Source of the DNA: Oceanospirillales bacterium
GTDB taxonomy: Bacteria > Pseudomonadota > Gammaproteobacteria > Pseudomonadales > Balneatricaceae
Assembly (NCBI GenBank): GCA_018223185.1
Contig: JAAEYW010000001.1
Coordinates: 362,163 to 426,162, forward strand
Direction: 5' to 3'
DNA length: 64,000 nt
This document shows, piece after piece, positions 10,301-19,568 of the stretch. How positions within the stretch are numbered: position 1 is the first letter of the stretch; each line of letters starts with the position of its first letter. The position numbers and the translations under genes were made by a program. The notes below the pieces were generated by a model that saw only the letters and a program-made list of their open reading frames with translations, was not told the DNA's origin and did not search any database.

Positions 10301-12168
10301 TGGCGGGCGATGTATTTGGTAACGGTATGCTGCTGTCTGAAACGATCAGCCTGGTGGCAGCATTTAACCACATGCATATCTTTATCGACCCCGATCCTGA
10401 TGTTGCCAGCTCATTTGTTGAACGTAAGCGGATGTTTGCGCTGCCACGCTCCAGCTGGACAGACTACAACTCCAAGCTGATCAGTAAAGGCGGTGGAATA
10501 TTTGCCCGTTCGGCTAAATGGATCGATATATCGCCACAGATGAAAAAGCGGTTTGCGATCTCTGCAGATCGTCTGGCGCCGAATGATCTGATCAACGCGC
10601 TGTTAAAAGCGCCGGTTGATATGTTGTGGAACGGTGGTATCGGAACCTATGTTAAAGCGACTCAGGAAAGTCATGCAGATGTTGGTGATAAAGCCAATGA
10701 CAGTCTGCGGGTAAATGGCTGTGAACTGAGGTGTAAAGTCCTTGGTGAGGGCGGTAATCTGGGCTTTACGCAGCTCGGACGGATTGAATTTGCTCTTAAG
10801 GGAGGCTCATCCAATACTGACTTTATTGATAATGCCGGGGGTGTCGATTGTTCTGACCATGAAGTTAATATCAAGATTCTGTTGAATGAACTGGTCAGTC
10901 AGGGTGATATGACCATGAAACAGCGTAATCAGCTGTTACGTGATATGACCGATGATGTGGCGGAGCTGGTGTTGAAAAACAACTACCGTCAGGCTCAGGC
11001 GCTGAATATCGCCGAAACCTTTTCTCAGGAGTCTCTTGATGACTACATCCGCCTGATTAAAAGTCTGCAGCGTGAAGGCAAACTTAATCCAGAACTTGAG
11101 TTCTTGCCAACAGAAAAACAGCTGTTGCAGCGCCGTGAGCAGGGTCAGGGGTTAACCCGTCCAGAGCTTTCAGTGTTGATCTGTTATGCACGTATTGAGT
11201 TGAAACAGGCGCTCATTAACACCTGGATTACTGAGGATGAAGGTTTTTCCAAAGAGATGGAAACAGCCTTCCCGGCGCGTTTGTTGAAGGAGTTTCCTGA
11301 GGCGCTGCATAATCATCGCCTGCATCGGGAGATTACCGCGACCCAGATCGCCAACGATCTGATTAACCGGATGGGGATCACCTTTGTAAATAACCTCAGT
11401 ACGGCAATTGGTGTCAGTTACTCGCAGATCGCAGCAGCCTATATGGTTGCCCGTGAAATCTTTAATATTGAATCTCAGTGGCAGCAGATTGAGGCGCTGG
11501 ATAATCGGGTGCCAGCCGAGTTACAGGTTGCCATGATGAAGGATCTGGTTCAGTTGCTGGGGCGCGGCACGCAGTGGCTGTTAAGGCATCACCGTGATGG
11601 TCTTAATATGCAGCATTGCCTTGACGCTTATAAACCGGCCATTGATCAGGTGGTGGTTTCTGATGAACAGATCCATAAAGTGATTCCGGCAGATCGTCTG
11701 ACGGAAAAATATGATCGTTATACCGGTGCAGGGGTGCCGGGGCAGCTGTCAGCGTTCTGTGCGGCCAGTGAAAATATATACTGGTTACTGGATGTAATCG
11801 ATGTTGCCCGGGAAACCAGTGAAGATGTAGAGCAGGTAGCGGCAACCTACTTTGGTGTGGGAACCAGCCTTAACCTGATCTGGCTGGATAAGCAGATCCG
11901 TCAGTTTGTTGCCGTTAATCACTGGCAGGCGCTGGCGAAAAACAGTTACCGGATTGAGCTGGATAACCAGCATCGGGCACTGACACTGAAGGTTCTGCAG
12001 TCCGGAGAACCGGGTAGCAGTGTTGAGCAACGACTGGAGCGCTGGAAGCTGCAACAAGCAGTGCATCTGGAGCGCTGGCATTACACCCTCAGGGATATTC
12101 AGAATACCAAGCTGATCGATTGCTCAATTTTTTCTGTCGCCCTCAGTGTGTTGCTTGAATTGAGTTAA
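7375..12168 (+). CDS. gdhB: NAD-specific glutamate dehydrogenase, 180-kDa class
   Basis: 1597 residues, the size of the large L-GDH180 class. An N-terminal ACT-like regulatory region precedes the catalytic core, which contains GGLRWSDRMEDYRTEVLGL and VPMGAKGCF (about 800-850), followed by the NAD-binding domain around IGDMAGDVFGNGM. It oxidises glutamate to 2-oxoglutarate and ammonium, completing proline breakdown started by PutA. I chose the ATG with GGAG ten bases upstream; the frame extends 43 codons further upstream but without a ribosome site. Monocistronic, with its own terminator. Confidence 0.93.
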   Translation: MHDLLGLSKSQVIDLISEKLSAQVSKGLQASMQLFTQKFFSVAAPEELQSRSLEYLCATAMSYWQLLKDYNAPAPVVRVFNPDYEQHGWHSNHTVIQVHNVDVPFLVDSVRMELNRRELAILSINNCVLACERTQTNKLKSLKSARERDEHSQVESLIYLEIERHSDQATLDEIRDSLLNVLADVKAVVDDFLPIKEKGQDLKEELRLRDANSPEIKETRKLLDWLMDENFIFQGYEEVVVRQEEGKVFADLVKGSELGTQRQSPASKELSQLEQQFVLAEKLVMFSKDVVRSTVHRPVYRDLVIIKRFDEQGRVCGECRFYGLYTSSVFLTNPLRIPVVRLKLISILSECGFEPGGHSHKALVQILTDMPREELILAQTSDLKQTSFGIFNMQERRRACLFVRQDASKRFYSCLYYIPRDLYTTKLRNSVLNLLYKGLHGRDYEANSQISESVLSRTHFVIYADPDQQVEVDLAAIEARIMEISRSWDDDLNINLIETYGEEKGSRFVNRFSGGFSSAYKENFSTGNGVYDLQHISYLKSPDAIAMSFYRSFEEAAGILKFKLFSVDRPLVLSEVIPLLENLGLKVLSEHPYVVTDRDSNQYWISDFRVSYGQQTVVELDKVKVILQEAFAKVWDGQADSDEFNRLVIAGGLNWREVAMLRAYGRYIKQLRFGFSQPFLAEVLVRNVDITRQLIELFRSRFQPGKQESGQEESIEQSILDAMDGVSSLDDDKILRRFMVVIKSTLRTNFYQQKDGVDKPYFSFKIDSQSIPDIPQPKPKFEVFIYSPRIEGVHLRVGKVARGGLRWSDRMEDYRTEVLGLVKAQQVKNSVIVPMGAKGCFICKRMPDTADREVIQAEGIECYKTYIRGLLDITDNLVGGEVVYPESVVRHDEDDPYLVVAADKGTATFSDIANSISEEYGFWLGDAFASGGSQGYDHKGMGITARGAWESVKLHFREKGINTQTEPFTVIGIGDMAGDVFGNGMLLSETISLVAAFNHMHIFIDPDPDVASSFVERKRMFALPRSSWTDYNSKLISKGGGIFARSAKWIDISPQMKKRFAISADRLAPNDLINALLKAPVDMLWNGGIGTYVKATQESHADVGDKANDSLRVNGCELRCKVLGEGGNLGFTQLGRIEFALKGGSSNTDFIDNAGGVDCSDHEVNIKILLNELVSQGDMTMKQRNQLLRDMTDDVAELVLKNNYRQAQALNIAETFSQESLDDYIRLIKSLQREGKLNPELEFLPTEKQLLQRREQGQGLTRPELSVLICYARIELKQALINTWITEDEGFSKEMETAFPARLLKEFPEALHNHRLHREITATQIANDLINRMGITFVNNLSTAIGVSYSQIAAAYMVAREIFNIESQWQQIEALDNRVPAELQVAMMKDLVQLLGRGTQWLLRHHRDGLNMQHCLDAYKPAIDQVVVSDEQIHKVIPADRLTEKYDRYTGAGVPGQLSAFCAASENIYWLLDVIDVARETSEDVEQVAATYFGVGTSLNLIWLDKQIRQFVAVNHWQALAKNSYRIELDNQHRALTLKVLQSGEPGSSVEQRLERWKLQQAVHLERWHYTLRDIQNTKLIDCSIFSVALSVLLELS

Positions 12169-12182
12169 CACAGAGGATCTGT

Positions 12183-12220
12183 AAAAAGCGGGCCCGGCAT
12201 CTGTCGGTCCCGCTTTTTTT
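12183..12220 (+). terminator. Terminator of the glutamate dehydrogenase gene
   Basis: Stem built from AAAAAGCGGGxCCG / CGGxCCCGCTTTTT with a loop of about seven bases and a T tract, 15 bases after the stop. Confidence 0.88.
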
Positions 12221-12600
12221 ATGCCAAATCATTTGACTATCTAAGTCCGGATGTTTTTTGAATAAATGCCTATAAAAATTACTTTATATAAAGGGATACC
12301 CTTTTTTTTTCTTTTAAATAGGAAAAAAGGCTTCTGCTTGTTCTGTAAGCTATGCCGCTTCGCTGTTTGTGTCCCGGTGCTCTATTGTGCTGCGGCGCAG
12401 ACTGATTGTTTCAACGTGTCGTGCACTGAAGCGGCGACGCGGGTCATCAGGCTGATTGTGTCTGTACCTGGAACATAAAAAATACCGGTTGCGACACCGG
12501 TTATAACAATAATTGAATCTGCAGTCTGTGCACTGTCTGCGTCTAAGTGGTTTACGGCCAGGACATTGTTAGCAGATTCGAAAATCGATGAGGCTTTTGC
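12221..12600. other. Intergenic region upstream of putP
   Basis: No supported gene. It holds a short second hairpin (AAAGGG/CCCTTT with nine T, 12290-12310), an ACCGGT inverted repeat near 12486-12501, and presumably the putP promoter. A 70-codon open frame at 12266-12478 has no ribosome site and unusual composition (many Cys, Phe), so I do not call it. Confidence 0.5.
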
Positions 12601-14070
12601 ATGATAATAACACTGACCTTTATTATCTATCTGGTTCTGATGCTGGCGATTGGGGTTGTTGCGTACCGCCGCACTAAGGATCTTTCTGATTATGTACTGG
12701 GCGGGCGTAACCTCGGTGCGTTTCCAAGTGCGCTGAGTGCCGGGGCATCCGACATGAGTGGCTGGCTGCTGATGGGATTGCCCGGTTATGCAATGTCTGC
12801 AGGCTATGGGTCGTTCTGGCTGGCGGGTGGTCTGCTGGTGGGAACATGGCTGAACTGGCTGGTGGTTGCTCAGCGACTGCGGGTCTATTCTGCACAGGCT
12901 GACGATTCTCTTACTCTGCCTGCATTTTTCGAAAAACGCTTTAATGACAATACCCGCAGTCTGCGCGTAGTGTCAGCCTTTTTTGTACTGGTGTTTTTCC
13001 TGTTTTACACCAGCTCAGGTCTGGTTGCAGGTGGTAAGCTGTTTGAAACCGTATTCGGATTTGATTACACCCTGGCTGTTTTGCTGGGTGCGGTTGCGGT
13101 CATCTCCTATACGCTGTTTGGTGGTTATCTGGCGGTCTGCTGGACCGATGTTGTCCAGGGCCTGCTGATGGTTGGTGCGCTGCTACTGGTACCATTGTTT
13201 GCAATCGGTGAGCTGGGAGGTATGAGTGATACTCTGGCCGCTGTACAGGCGAAGAACCCCGAGCTGCTGAATATGTTTACAGAGGCTGATGGCAGTTCTA
13301 TCACCCTGATCGGCACGCTATCTCTGCTGGGCTGGGGTCTGGGTTACTTTGGACAGCCTCATATTCTGGCGCGTTTTAAAGGTATCTCCAGTAAAGATGC
13401 TGTTCCATCTGCCCGGCGTATAGCGGTTATCTGGTCAGCTTTTTCTATGGCGGGTGCCTGTCTGATCGGTCTGGCTGCCATTGGTTATCTGCCAGAGGGT
13501 CTTGGGGATAATGAAACCGTCTTCATGGTCATGGTCGATGCTTTATTCCATCCGCTTATTGCCGGTATTCTGCTGGCTGCAATCCTTGCTGCGGTCATGA
13601 GTACAGCTGATTCCCAGTTGTTGGTCTCTTCCTCTGCGCTGGCTGAAGATTTTTATAAAGCGCTGTTTAACCAGGAAGCGTCTCAGGAAAAACTGGTGAT
13701 GGTGGGGCGTTTTGCTGTTGTTGCTATAGCGGTAATTGCCACGTTCTTTGCGCTGGATAAAGACTCTAAGGTTCTCAGTCTGGTGTCTTATGCCTGGGCA
13801 GGCTTTGGTGCAGCCTTTGGTCCGGCCCTCATTATGTCTCTGTACTGGAAACGCATGAACACGGCGGGTGCTCTGGCAGGTATCATTATCGGTGGTGTAA
13901 CGGTTGTTATCTGGAAGCAGTTAAGCGGCGGATGGTTTGATCTGTATGAGATCATTCCGGGCGTTCTGTTTGCGTTCATCGCAATTGTTGTTGCCACTCT
14001 GGCAACACCTGCACCGGCTCGTTCTGTTACTGAGCGTTTCGAAAGTGTCGAAGCTGAAATAAAAGGCTAA
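12601..14070 (+). CDS. putP: Sodium/proline symporter PutP
   Basis: 489 residues, standard length for PutP of the solute:sodium symporter family (about 13 membrane helices, LeuT fold). The N-terminal region has YVLGGRNLGAFPSALSAGASDMSGWLLMG in essentially canonical form (helices 1-2, Na+ and proline site), and STADSQLLVSSSALAEDFYK matches the conserved region before helix 9. It imports proline with Na+ into the cytoplasm for PutA, encoded 300 bases downstream on the same strand but behind a separate terminator. Confidence is high. Confidence 0.95.
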   Translation: MIITLTFIIYLVLMLAIGVVAYRRTKDLSDYVLGGRNLGAFPSALSAGASDMSGWLLMGLPGYAMSAGYGSFWLAGGLLVGTWLNWLVVAQRLRVYSAQADDSLTLPAFFEKRFNDNTRSLRVVSAFFVLVFFLFYTSSGLVAGGKLFETVFGFDYTLAVLLGAVAVISYTLFGGYLAVCWTDVVQGLLMVGALLLVPLFAIGELGGMSDTLAAVQAKNPELLNMFTEADGSSITLIGTLSLLGWGLGYFGQPHILARFKGISSKDAVPSARRIAVIWSAFSMAGACLIGLAAIGYLPEGLGDNETVFMVMVDALFHPLIAGILLAAILAAVMSTADSQLLVSSSALAEDFYKALFNQEASQEKLVMVGRFAVVAIAVIATFFALDKDSKVLSLVSYAWAGFGAAFGPALIMSLYWKRMNTAGALAGIIIGGVTVVIWKQLSGGWFDLYEIIPGVLFAFIAIVVATLATPAPARSVTERFESVEAEIKG

Positions 14071-14087
14071 GCTTAACTTTGCAGTAT

Positions 14088-14112
14088 AAAAGCCCCATTA
14101 GGGGCTTTTTTT
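14088..14112 (+). terminator. Terminator of putP
   Basis: Stem AAAAGCCCC / GGGGCTTTT with loop ATTA, followed by T residues, 17 bases after the stop. Confidence 0.92.
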
Positions 14113-14370
14113 ATGTCTGTTGTGGGCTTTTTTAGGGCATTGATTTTAATCTGATCGTCTACAATTTTTAATGAATTATTAATTTGGTTCTAATAAGTAG
14201 CTAAAATTAATTCTAATTGTTTATATTATTTTGATTTATAGTGAAAACGACTTTATTGGACTGTTTAGAATGGGGTACATGAATCGTTGTTGCAATGAAA
14301 ATGGGCAAATAAGTAAACAGCAGAACCAGAGCAGAGCTGTTTTCAAGCGGATTTTTTAAAAGGTGAAACT
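14113..14370. other. AT-rich putA upstream region
   Basis: About 250 bases, markedly AT-rich between 14150 and 14250, with no gene. Expected to hold the putA promoter and binding sites for its regulator; Lrp-type proteins favour such AT-rich DNA. No exact operator could be picked out by eye. Confidence 0.4.
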
Positions 14371-17300
14371 ATGACAAAAACAACTGACCAGTGCCGTACA
14401 GAAATACGAGAGCACTACCTTGCGAACGAGACTCAGGTTATTCGTGGTCTTATGGCAAATGCACGTATGACAGCCGATGATCGTAAACAGATCTCTGTCA
14501 ATGCAGCGCAACTGGTAACGACAGTTCGTAATGAAAGTTCGCCTTCTATGATGGAAAAATTTCTGGGTGAATATGGCCTGACCACAAAAGAGGGTGTTGC
14601 TCTGATGTGTCTGGCTGAAGCTCTGCTGCGTGTGCCTGATTCAATGACAATTGATGCGCTTATTGAAGATAAAGTGGCATCTGGTAACTGGGGCGAACAC
14701 CTGGGGAAATCTAAATCCTCACTGGTTAATTCCTCTACCTGGGCGTTGTTGCTCACCGGTAAACTGATTGCTCCAACTGAAGATAAAGGTGTAACACAGA
14801 CTCTGCGCGGCATGATTAAGCGTCTGGGTGAGCCCGTTGTCCGTACTGCCGTGGGTCAGGCGATGAAAGAGCTGGGACGTCAGTTCGTTCTGGGGCGCAC
14901 CATTGAAGAGGCAACCAAAAACGCCCGTAAACTGGAAAAACAGGGCTATTCCTATTCCTACGATATGCTCGGTGAAGCGGCACGTACTGATGCTGATGCG
15001 CTGCGGTACCATGAAGCTTATAGTGTTGCTATCGGTAAGCTGACTCCGGCGTGCATCCACTCTGATATCCGTATGAATCCGGGTATTTCTGTAAAACTGT
15101 CTGCGTTGCATGCCCGCTATGAGTTCGGTCAGAGAGATCGTGTCATGACCGAGCTGGTTGAACGGACTAAAACGCTGGCGCTGCAGGCGAAAGACGCCAA
15201 TATGGGCTTCAATATCGATGCCGAAGAACAGGATCGTCTGGATCTGTCGCTGGATATTATTGAAGCGGTTCTGTCTGACGAAGCACTGGCAGGCTGGGAC
15301 GGCTTTGGTATTGTGGTACAGGCATTTGGCCCTCGAGCTTCTTTTGTGCTCGACTGGCTCTATGCCCTGGCAACCCGCCTGGATCGTAAGATCATGGTGC
15401 GTCTGGTGAAAGGTGCGTATTGGGATGCTGAGATCAAGCGTTCACAGGAGATGGGACTGGATGGCTTTCCGGTATACACCCGCAAGGTGAACTCTGATGT
15501 TTCCTATCTGTGCTGTGCGGAAAAACTATTGGCAATGACCGATCGTATCTACCCACAGTTTGCCACCCACAATGCTCACTCTGTTGCCGGTATCCTGCAT
15601 CTGGCACGGGATCTGGACAACAAGCAGTTTGAGTTCCAGCGCCTGCATGGTATGGGCGAGTCTCTGCATGACACCGTGTTGAAAGGACAGGGTACCCGTT
15701 GCCGTATCTACGCACCTGTTGGTGCTCACCGGGATCTGCTGGCTTATCTGGTACGTCGCCTGCTGGAAAACGGTGCGAACAGTTCTTTTGTGAACCAGAT
15801 CGTCGATACCCGTATTAAACCGGAAGATATTGCCCGTGATCCGTTCGCTGTTGTTGAAGCGATGGGAGAGAATATCAGCAGTACAGCTATATCACGTCCG
15901 GCTGATCTGTTTGGTGAAAAGCGTAAAAATGCCAAGGGCTGGGATATTACAGACCCGGTAGAAGTTGCAAAACTTGAAGCGCAGCAGGCTGAATTTAAAA
16001 CGGCACAGTGGAATGCGGCGCCAATGATTTCTGGTACAGCTCAGGGAGGCGATACCAGTGAAATCCATAACCCCGCGATACCTGAAGACTGTGTGGGTCA
16101 GGTGGTGACAGCATCCCCTGATGATATTGAAGCTGCAATTGTTGCGGCTCAGCAAGGGTATAAAACCTGGTCACAGAAAAGCGCTGCAGAACGCGCGGTG
16201 TGTCTGCGTAAAGTCGCTGACCTGTTTGAAGAGCATGCGCCTGAGTTGTTTACCCTGGCGACCCGTGAAGCGGGAAAAACCCTGCGTGACGCAGTGGGTG
16301 AAGTGCGTGAGGCGGTTGATTTCGCGAGATTTTACGCCAATGAAGCTGAGCGTAATGAAGCAGCTGGTGAAGCCCGCGGTGTGATTACCTGTATCTCGCC
16401 CTGGAACTTCCCTCTGGCGATTTTTTCCGGTCAGGTGCTGGCTGCGATTGCCGCTGGTAATGCTGTACTGGCTAAGCCCGCTGATCAGACTCCGCTGATT
16501 GCTGCCCGTGCTGTTGAACTGATGCATGAAGCAGGGATTCCGGCGGATGTTATCCAGTTATTGCCAGGTAGTGGTGTTGCTGTTGGTGCTCCGCTGACCT
16601 CTGACAGTCGTATCGCCGGTGTTTGCTTTACCGGATCGACCGTGACGGCACAGCGTATCAACCGTGTGATGGCTGAAAATATGGCGCCTGAGGCACCTCT
16701 GGTCGCTGAAACCGGCGGCATGAATGCGATGATTGTCGACTCCACTGCACTGCCTGAGCAGGTCGTACGTGATGTTCTGGCGTCCTCATTCCAGAGTGCG
16801 GGTCAGCGTTGTTCGGCTCTGCGGGTGCTTTATCTGCAGAAAGATATCGCCGATAACCTGCTGGAAATGCTGTTCGGAGCGATGGATGAACTGCGTCTGG
16901 GAAATCCTGCATTGCTGAGCACTGATGTTGGTCCGGTTATTGATGAAGCAGCAAAAGCTAAGATAGAAGCGCATTGTGCTAAATATGCGTCCACAGGTCG
17001 CGTCCTGAAATCTCTGGCAATCCCGGAAAAGGGACTGTTTGTCGCGCCTACGGTTATCCGGCTGGACAGTATCGCTGAACTGGAAGAGGAGATCTTCGGA
17101 CCGGTTCTGCATGTCGTGACCTTCGAGGCGGGCGACATTAATAAAGTTGTCGATATGATTAATGCCACCGGTTATGGTCTGACCTTTGGCCTGCACACCC
17201 GGGTTGATAAACGTGTTGCTCAGATCTGCAACCGCATCAGGGTGGGTAACATCTATGTTAACCGTAACCAGATCGGTGCGATTGTCGGCTCCCAGCCATT

Positions 17301-17994
17301 CGGTGGCGAAGGCCTGTCCGGCACCGGACCAAAAGCGGGTGGTCCCGAGTACGTTAAGCGCTTTATGCAGACCGAGTCTGCGACACCGGTTTCTTCAGAT
17401 GTAATTCCGTCTGTCGGAGCAGGTGCATTACAACCGCTCATCGATAGCCTGGACAACAGTAAGTGGGCACTGGCCTCAGGCCGCCTTGAAAAGCTTAAGG
17501 AACTGTTTTCCGGAATGGATATCCTGTTCTCTTCCTTAGAGCATGATGCCCAGCCTATGCCGGGACCGACCGGCGAGCTTAATGTGCTTTCCACTCATGC
17601 CAGAGGAACTGTACTTTGCCTCGGACCTGATCTGAAAAGTGCTATGCACCACGCAGTATTGGCTCTGTCACAGGGCAATGCTGTTGTTGTCATCGCTCCG
17701 GGCGCTGAAGCTGAGTGTCAGGCCGCTATCGCCAGCGGTTTGCCCGTTCGTGCGATCAGTGGGCTACTGCATCCACAGGCTCTGGCTTCGGTGACCGGTA
17801 TTGCTGCGGTGGCCAGCTGTTCCGAGAAGGATGTTCTGCAGGCGTATCGTGTAGCTCTGGCCTCCCGTGACGGGGTGTTGTTGCCTCTGATTACTGAGCG
17901 TAACGCTTCGGAACGGTTCACTCTGGAACGTCATCTCTGTATCGATACCACCGCCGCTGGAGGTAACGCCAGTCTGATCGCCGCGTCTGAGTAA
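14371..17994 (+). CDS. putA: Bifunctional PutA: proline dehydrogenase / P5C dehydrogenase, type B
   Basis: 1207 residues. There is no N-terminal ribbon-helix-helix DNA-binding domain, so unlike the E. coli trifunctional protein it cannot repress itself. The FAD-dependent proline dehydrogenase barrel (about 190-480) shows VKGAYWDAEIKRSQ and APVGAHRDLLAYLVRRLLENGA. The NAD-dependent aldehyde dehydrogenase domain (about 560-1010) shows PWNFPLAIF and the catalytic Cys in SAGQRCSALR. A further C-terminal domain (about 1040-1207), as in longer PutAs, seals the substrate tunnel. It converts proline to glutamate at the inner membrane surface, feeding quinone and NADH. Confidence 0.96.
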   Translation: MTKTTDQCRTEIREHYLANETQVIRGLMANARMTADDRKQISVNAAQLVTTVRNESSPSMMEKFLGEYGLTTKEGVALMCLAEALLRVPDSMTIDALIEDKVASGNWGEHLGKSKSSLVNSSTWALLLTGKLIAPTEDKGVTQTLRGMIKRLGEPVVRTAVGQAMKELGRQFVLGRTIEEATKNARKLEKQGYSYSYDMLGEAARTDADALRYHEAYSVAIGKLTPACIHSDIRMNPGISVKLSALHARYEFGQRDRVMTELVERTKTLALQAKDANMGFNIDAEEQDRLDLSLDIIEAVLSDEALAGWDGFGIVVQAFGPRASFVLDWLYALATRLDRKIMVRLVKGAYWDAEIKRSQEMGLDGFPVYTRKVNSDVSYLCCAEKLLAMTDRIYPQFATHNAHSVAGILHLARDLDNKQFEFQRLHGMGESLHDTVLKGQGTRCRIYAPVGAHRDLLAYLVRRLLENGANSSFVNQIVDTRIKPEDIARDPFAVVEAMGENISSTAISRPADLFGEKRKNAKGWDITDPVEVAKLEAQQAEFKTAQWNAAPMISGTAQGGDTSEIHNPAIPEDCVGQVVTASPDDIEAAIVAAQQGYKTWSQKSAAERAVCLRKVADLFEEHAPELFTLATREAGKTLRDAVGEVREAVDFARFYANEAERNEAAGEARGVITCISPWNFPLAIFSGQVLAAIAAGNAVLAKPADQTPLIAARAVELMHEAGIPADVIQLLPGSGVAVGAPLTSDSRIAGVCFTGSTVTAQRINRVMAENMAPEAPLVAETGGMNAMIVDSTALPEQVVRDVLASSFQSAGQRCSALRVLYLQKDIADNLLEMLFGAMDELRLGNPALLSTDVGPVIDEAAKAKIEAHCAKYASTGRVLKSLAIPEKGLFVAPTVIRLDSIAELEEEIFGPVLHVVTFEAGDINKVVDMINATGYGLTFGLHTRVDKRVAQICNRIRVGNIYVNRNQIGAIVGSQPFGGEGLSGTGPKAGGPEYVKRFMQTESATPVSSDVIPSVGAGALQPLIDSLDNSKWALASGRLEKLKELFSGMDILFSSLEHDAQPMPGPTGELNVLSTHARGTVLCLGPDLKSAMHHAVLALSQGNAVVVIAPGAEAECQAAIASGLPVRAISGLLHPQALASVTGIAAVASCSEKDVLQAYRVALASRDGVLLPLITERNASERFTLERHLCIDTTAAGGNASLIAASE

Positions 17995-18126
17995 TTCTCA
18001 GACACCGGACAGACGGTCTCTCTGTGAAGTAACTCTGCGTTGTTGCCGGGTTACTTCACCTCTGCAATCCTCTCTCCGCGGGATTGTGTATCTGTCGGAA
18101 TAGTGTGTTTCTATCACCGGCTTTTC

Positions 18127-18154
18127 AGCCCCTCCATGTGAGGGGCTTTTTTTT
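18127..18154 (+). terminator. Putative terminator of putA, interrupted at its T tract by a repeat
   Basis: Stem AGCCCCTC / GAGGGGCT with a five-base loop and eight T residues. The MITE-like element begins at the very next base, so the T tract forms the element's left flank; a matching T7 run follows its right end. The hairpin is 133 bases after the putA stop. Confidence 0.88.
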
Positions 18155-18523
18155 GGTTCATCGCAGGTTATGGGGAAGGATATAGAAACATCGATATCTA
18201 CATGGTTAAGCCCGGTGACGAGCTCTCCAGGCAAGAACCCCTGCAGAGCGGTCTTTCATTGGGGATACCCTATCGTTGCAGAACGCCGCGCCAAAACTAA
18301 CTGGCGGAGGTCTGAACGCTTGACGCTAAAAAGCGTTTACCACAGAGTGCACAGAGGACACGGAGAAGCACTATTAATCAGGTTTTCTCTGTGTTCTCCG
18401 TACCCTTAGCATGCCCCCTGGGTACTGTGGTGAGTCTGTTTTAGATTCTAAGGGCCCCTGCAATATATAGCTCCGCTACTATCTACCACGATAGAATCCT
18501 TTCTCGATAAAGCGCTAAGAACC
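18155..18523. mobile_element. MITE-like repeat, copy 1
   Basis: About 369 bases, roughly 95% identical over its first 190 bases to the copy at 43661-44038. The ends are imperfect inverted repeats of about 27 bases starting GGTTCATCGC (left) and GGTTCTTAGCGC (right, complement). It is flanked on both sides by T7 runs, consistent with a short target duplication. A central inverted repeat contains CACAGAGGACACGGAG. It has no transposase, so it would be non-autonomous. The 22-base tag with GCATGC lies in the right hairpin arm (about 18401-18425), whereas copy 2 has it in the left arm. Confidence 0.8.
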
Positions 18524-18741
18524 TTTTTTTATTTTGCACAATGACGTGCAACGGTTTTGTCCGCCAATATCAGTCGCTTAATGAAGGAACATTATTACTA
18601 TGCAGAGATTAACGTTGGAGATGATGCAGGAAGGCTGAGCTTTGTATGAAAAGACACGGGCTTTCTGTCTGGGAAAGCCTGCGTTGTTAGCAATGTTTAT
18701 CTGAGGTGATGCGAGAAAAGTTGAACGGAGAGTGTTAGCAC
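18524..18741. other. Intergenic region between the repeat and the radical SAM gene
   Basis: No supported gene. A modest hairpin GGCTTTC/GAAAGCC (18659-18679) could end transcription of the minus-strand radical SAM gene but has no clear T tract on that strand. Confidence 0.35.
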
Positions 18742-19479
18742 CTAACCGACCACATCGAGCTCCCGCTGCCGGAACTTTACGCCGCGCTGTTCTGCAAGCT
18801 CCCGGCATGCGTCAATATCAACACCCTCCAGTCCGTTAATCGCACTGGCACTGACATCACCGATGTATTCGGGGGCCAGTGCAACAAACTCAAGCATCGC
18901 TTCATAAGAGCCGCTCAGAGCAGGCTGACAGTGGCGGATATACACCGCTTCGTTCTGGGCATTAAGCGAAACAGACAGTGCGTCGATGCACTCGCTGAGC
19001 TCGGGCAAAATATTACGTTTATTCACCAGGTTGCCTAAGCCATCGGTATTCAACCGGGTGTGCCCGCCCTTTGCCTTAATCCAGTGGGCAATTTCCAGTA
19101 ACGGTTTGAGACGTAGCGTGGGTTCGCCATAACCGCAGAATACCACGCAGTCATACTGTTTCGGATCGCCAATCAGATTGATGATCTGCTGCGCCGGAGG
19201 CCTTACTTCCAGTGCCAGATCATAACCTTTTACCTCGGTGCAGCCATTATGCTTGGGACAAAACTGGCAGGCCAGAGTGCAGCGGTCTGTCAGATTGATA
19301 TAGAGGTTATTGTCGATCTGATAGACCAGTGTTTCATCTGTTGGAAGTGCCTTCAGGTGGCTTGGCGGGTTTGGTTTTATCTGCTCCGTAACCGCGTTTT
19401 CAGATGGGTGATGCGCAGAGGGTGTTTTCAGGGAATGCATGAAGTGTTCCGGCATAAATTGAACTGCTGAGAATAACAC
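18742..19479 (-). CDS. Radical SAM protein, TatD-associated type
   Basis: 245 residues. The [4Fe-4S]/SAM motif CTLACQFC (CxxxCxxC, about 68-75) follows YINLTDRC, and CGYGEPTLRL matches the SAM-binding GEPT motif. Size and the LNTDGLGN segment fit the small radical SAM family found next to or fused with TatD nucleases (TIGR04038-like), though no tatD is in this window. Function in the cell is not established. Alternative starts at residues 9 and 14 are possible. It is divergent from the arsenic operon with 130 bases between the starts. Confidence 0.78.
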   Translation of the reverse strand: MLFSAVQFMPEHFMHSLKTPSAHHPSENAVTEQIKPNPPSHLKALPTDETLVYQIDNNLYINLTDRCTLACQFCPKHNGCTEVKGYDLALEVRPPAQQIINLIGDPKQYDCVVFCGYGEPTLRLKPLLEIAHWIKAKGGHTRLNTDGLGNLVNKRNILPELSECIDALSVSLNAQNEAVYIRHCQPALSGSYEAMLEFVALAPEYIGDVSASAINGLEGVDIDACRELAEQRGVKFRQRELDVVG

Positions 19480-19568
19480 AACTGATGTTCTGGAAGGTGA
19501 CCCGGATCAAGGTGCAGCCACTCAGATGCGGTTTCATCAATTATTCACTTTCACATAAGATATTTCGC

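Noticed and set aside
12266..12478. 70-codon frame between gdhB and putP
   Set aside because: It starts in a terminator-like AT-rich region without a ribosome site and has no recognisable domain.
18170..18409. 79-codon open frame inside repeat copy 1 (similar frame at 43722-43949 in copy 2)
   Set aside because: The shared part is explained by the nucleotide repeat; the two frames use different starts and diverge after indels, no ribosome site is present, and the composition is not protein-like.
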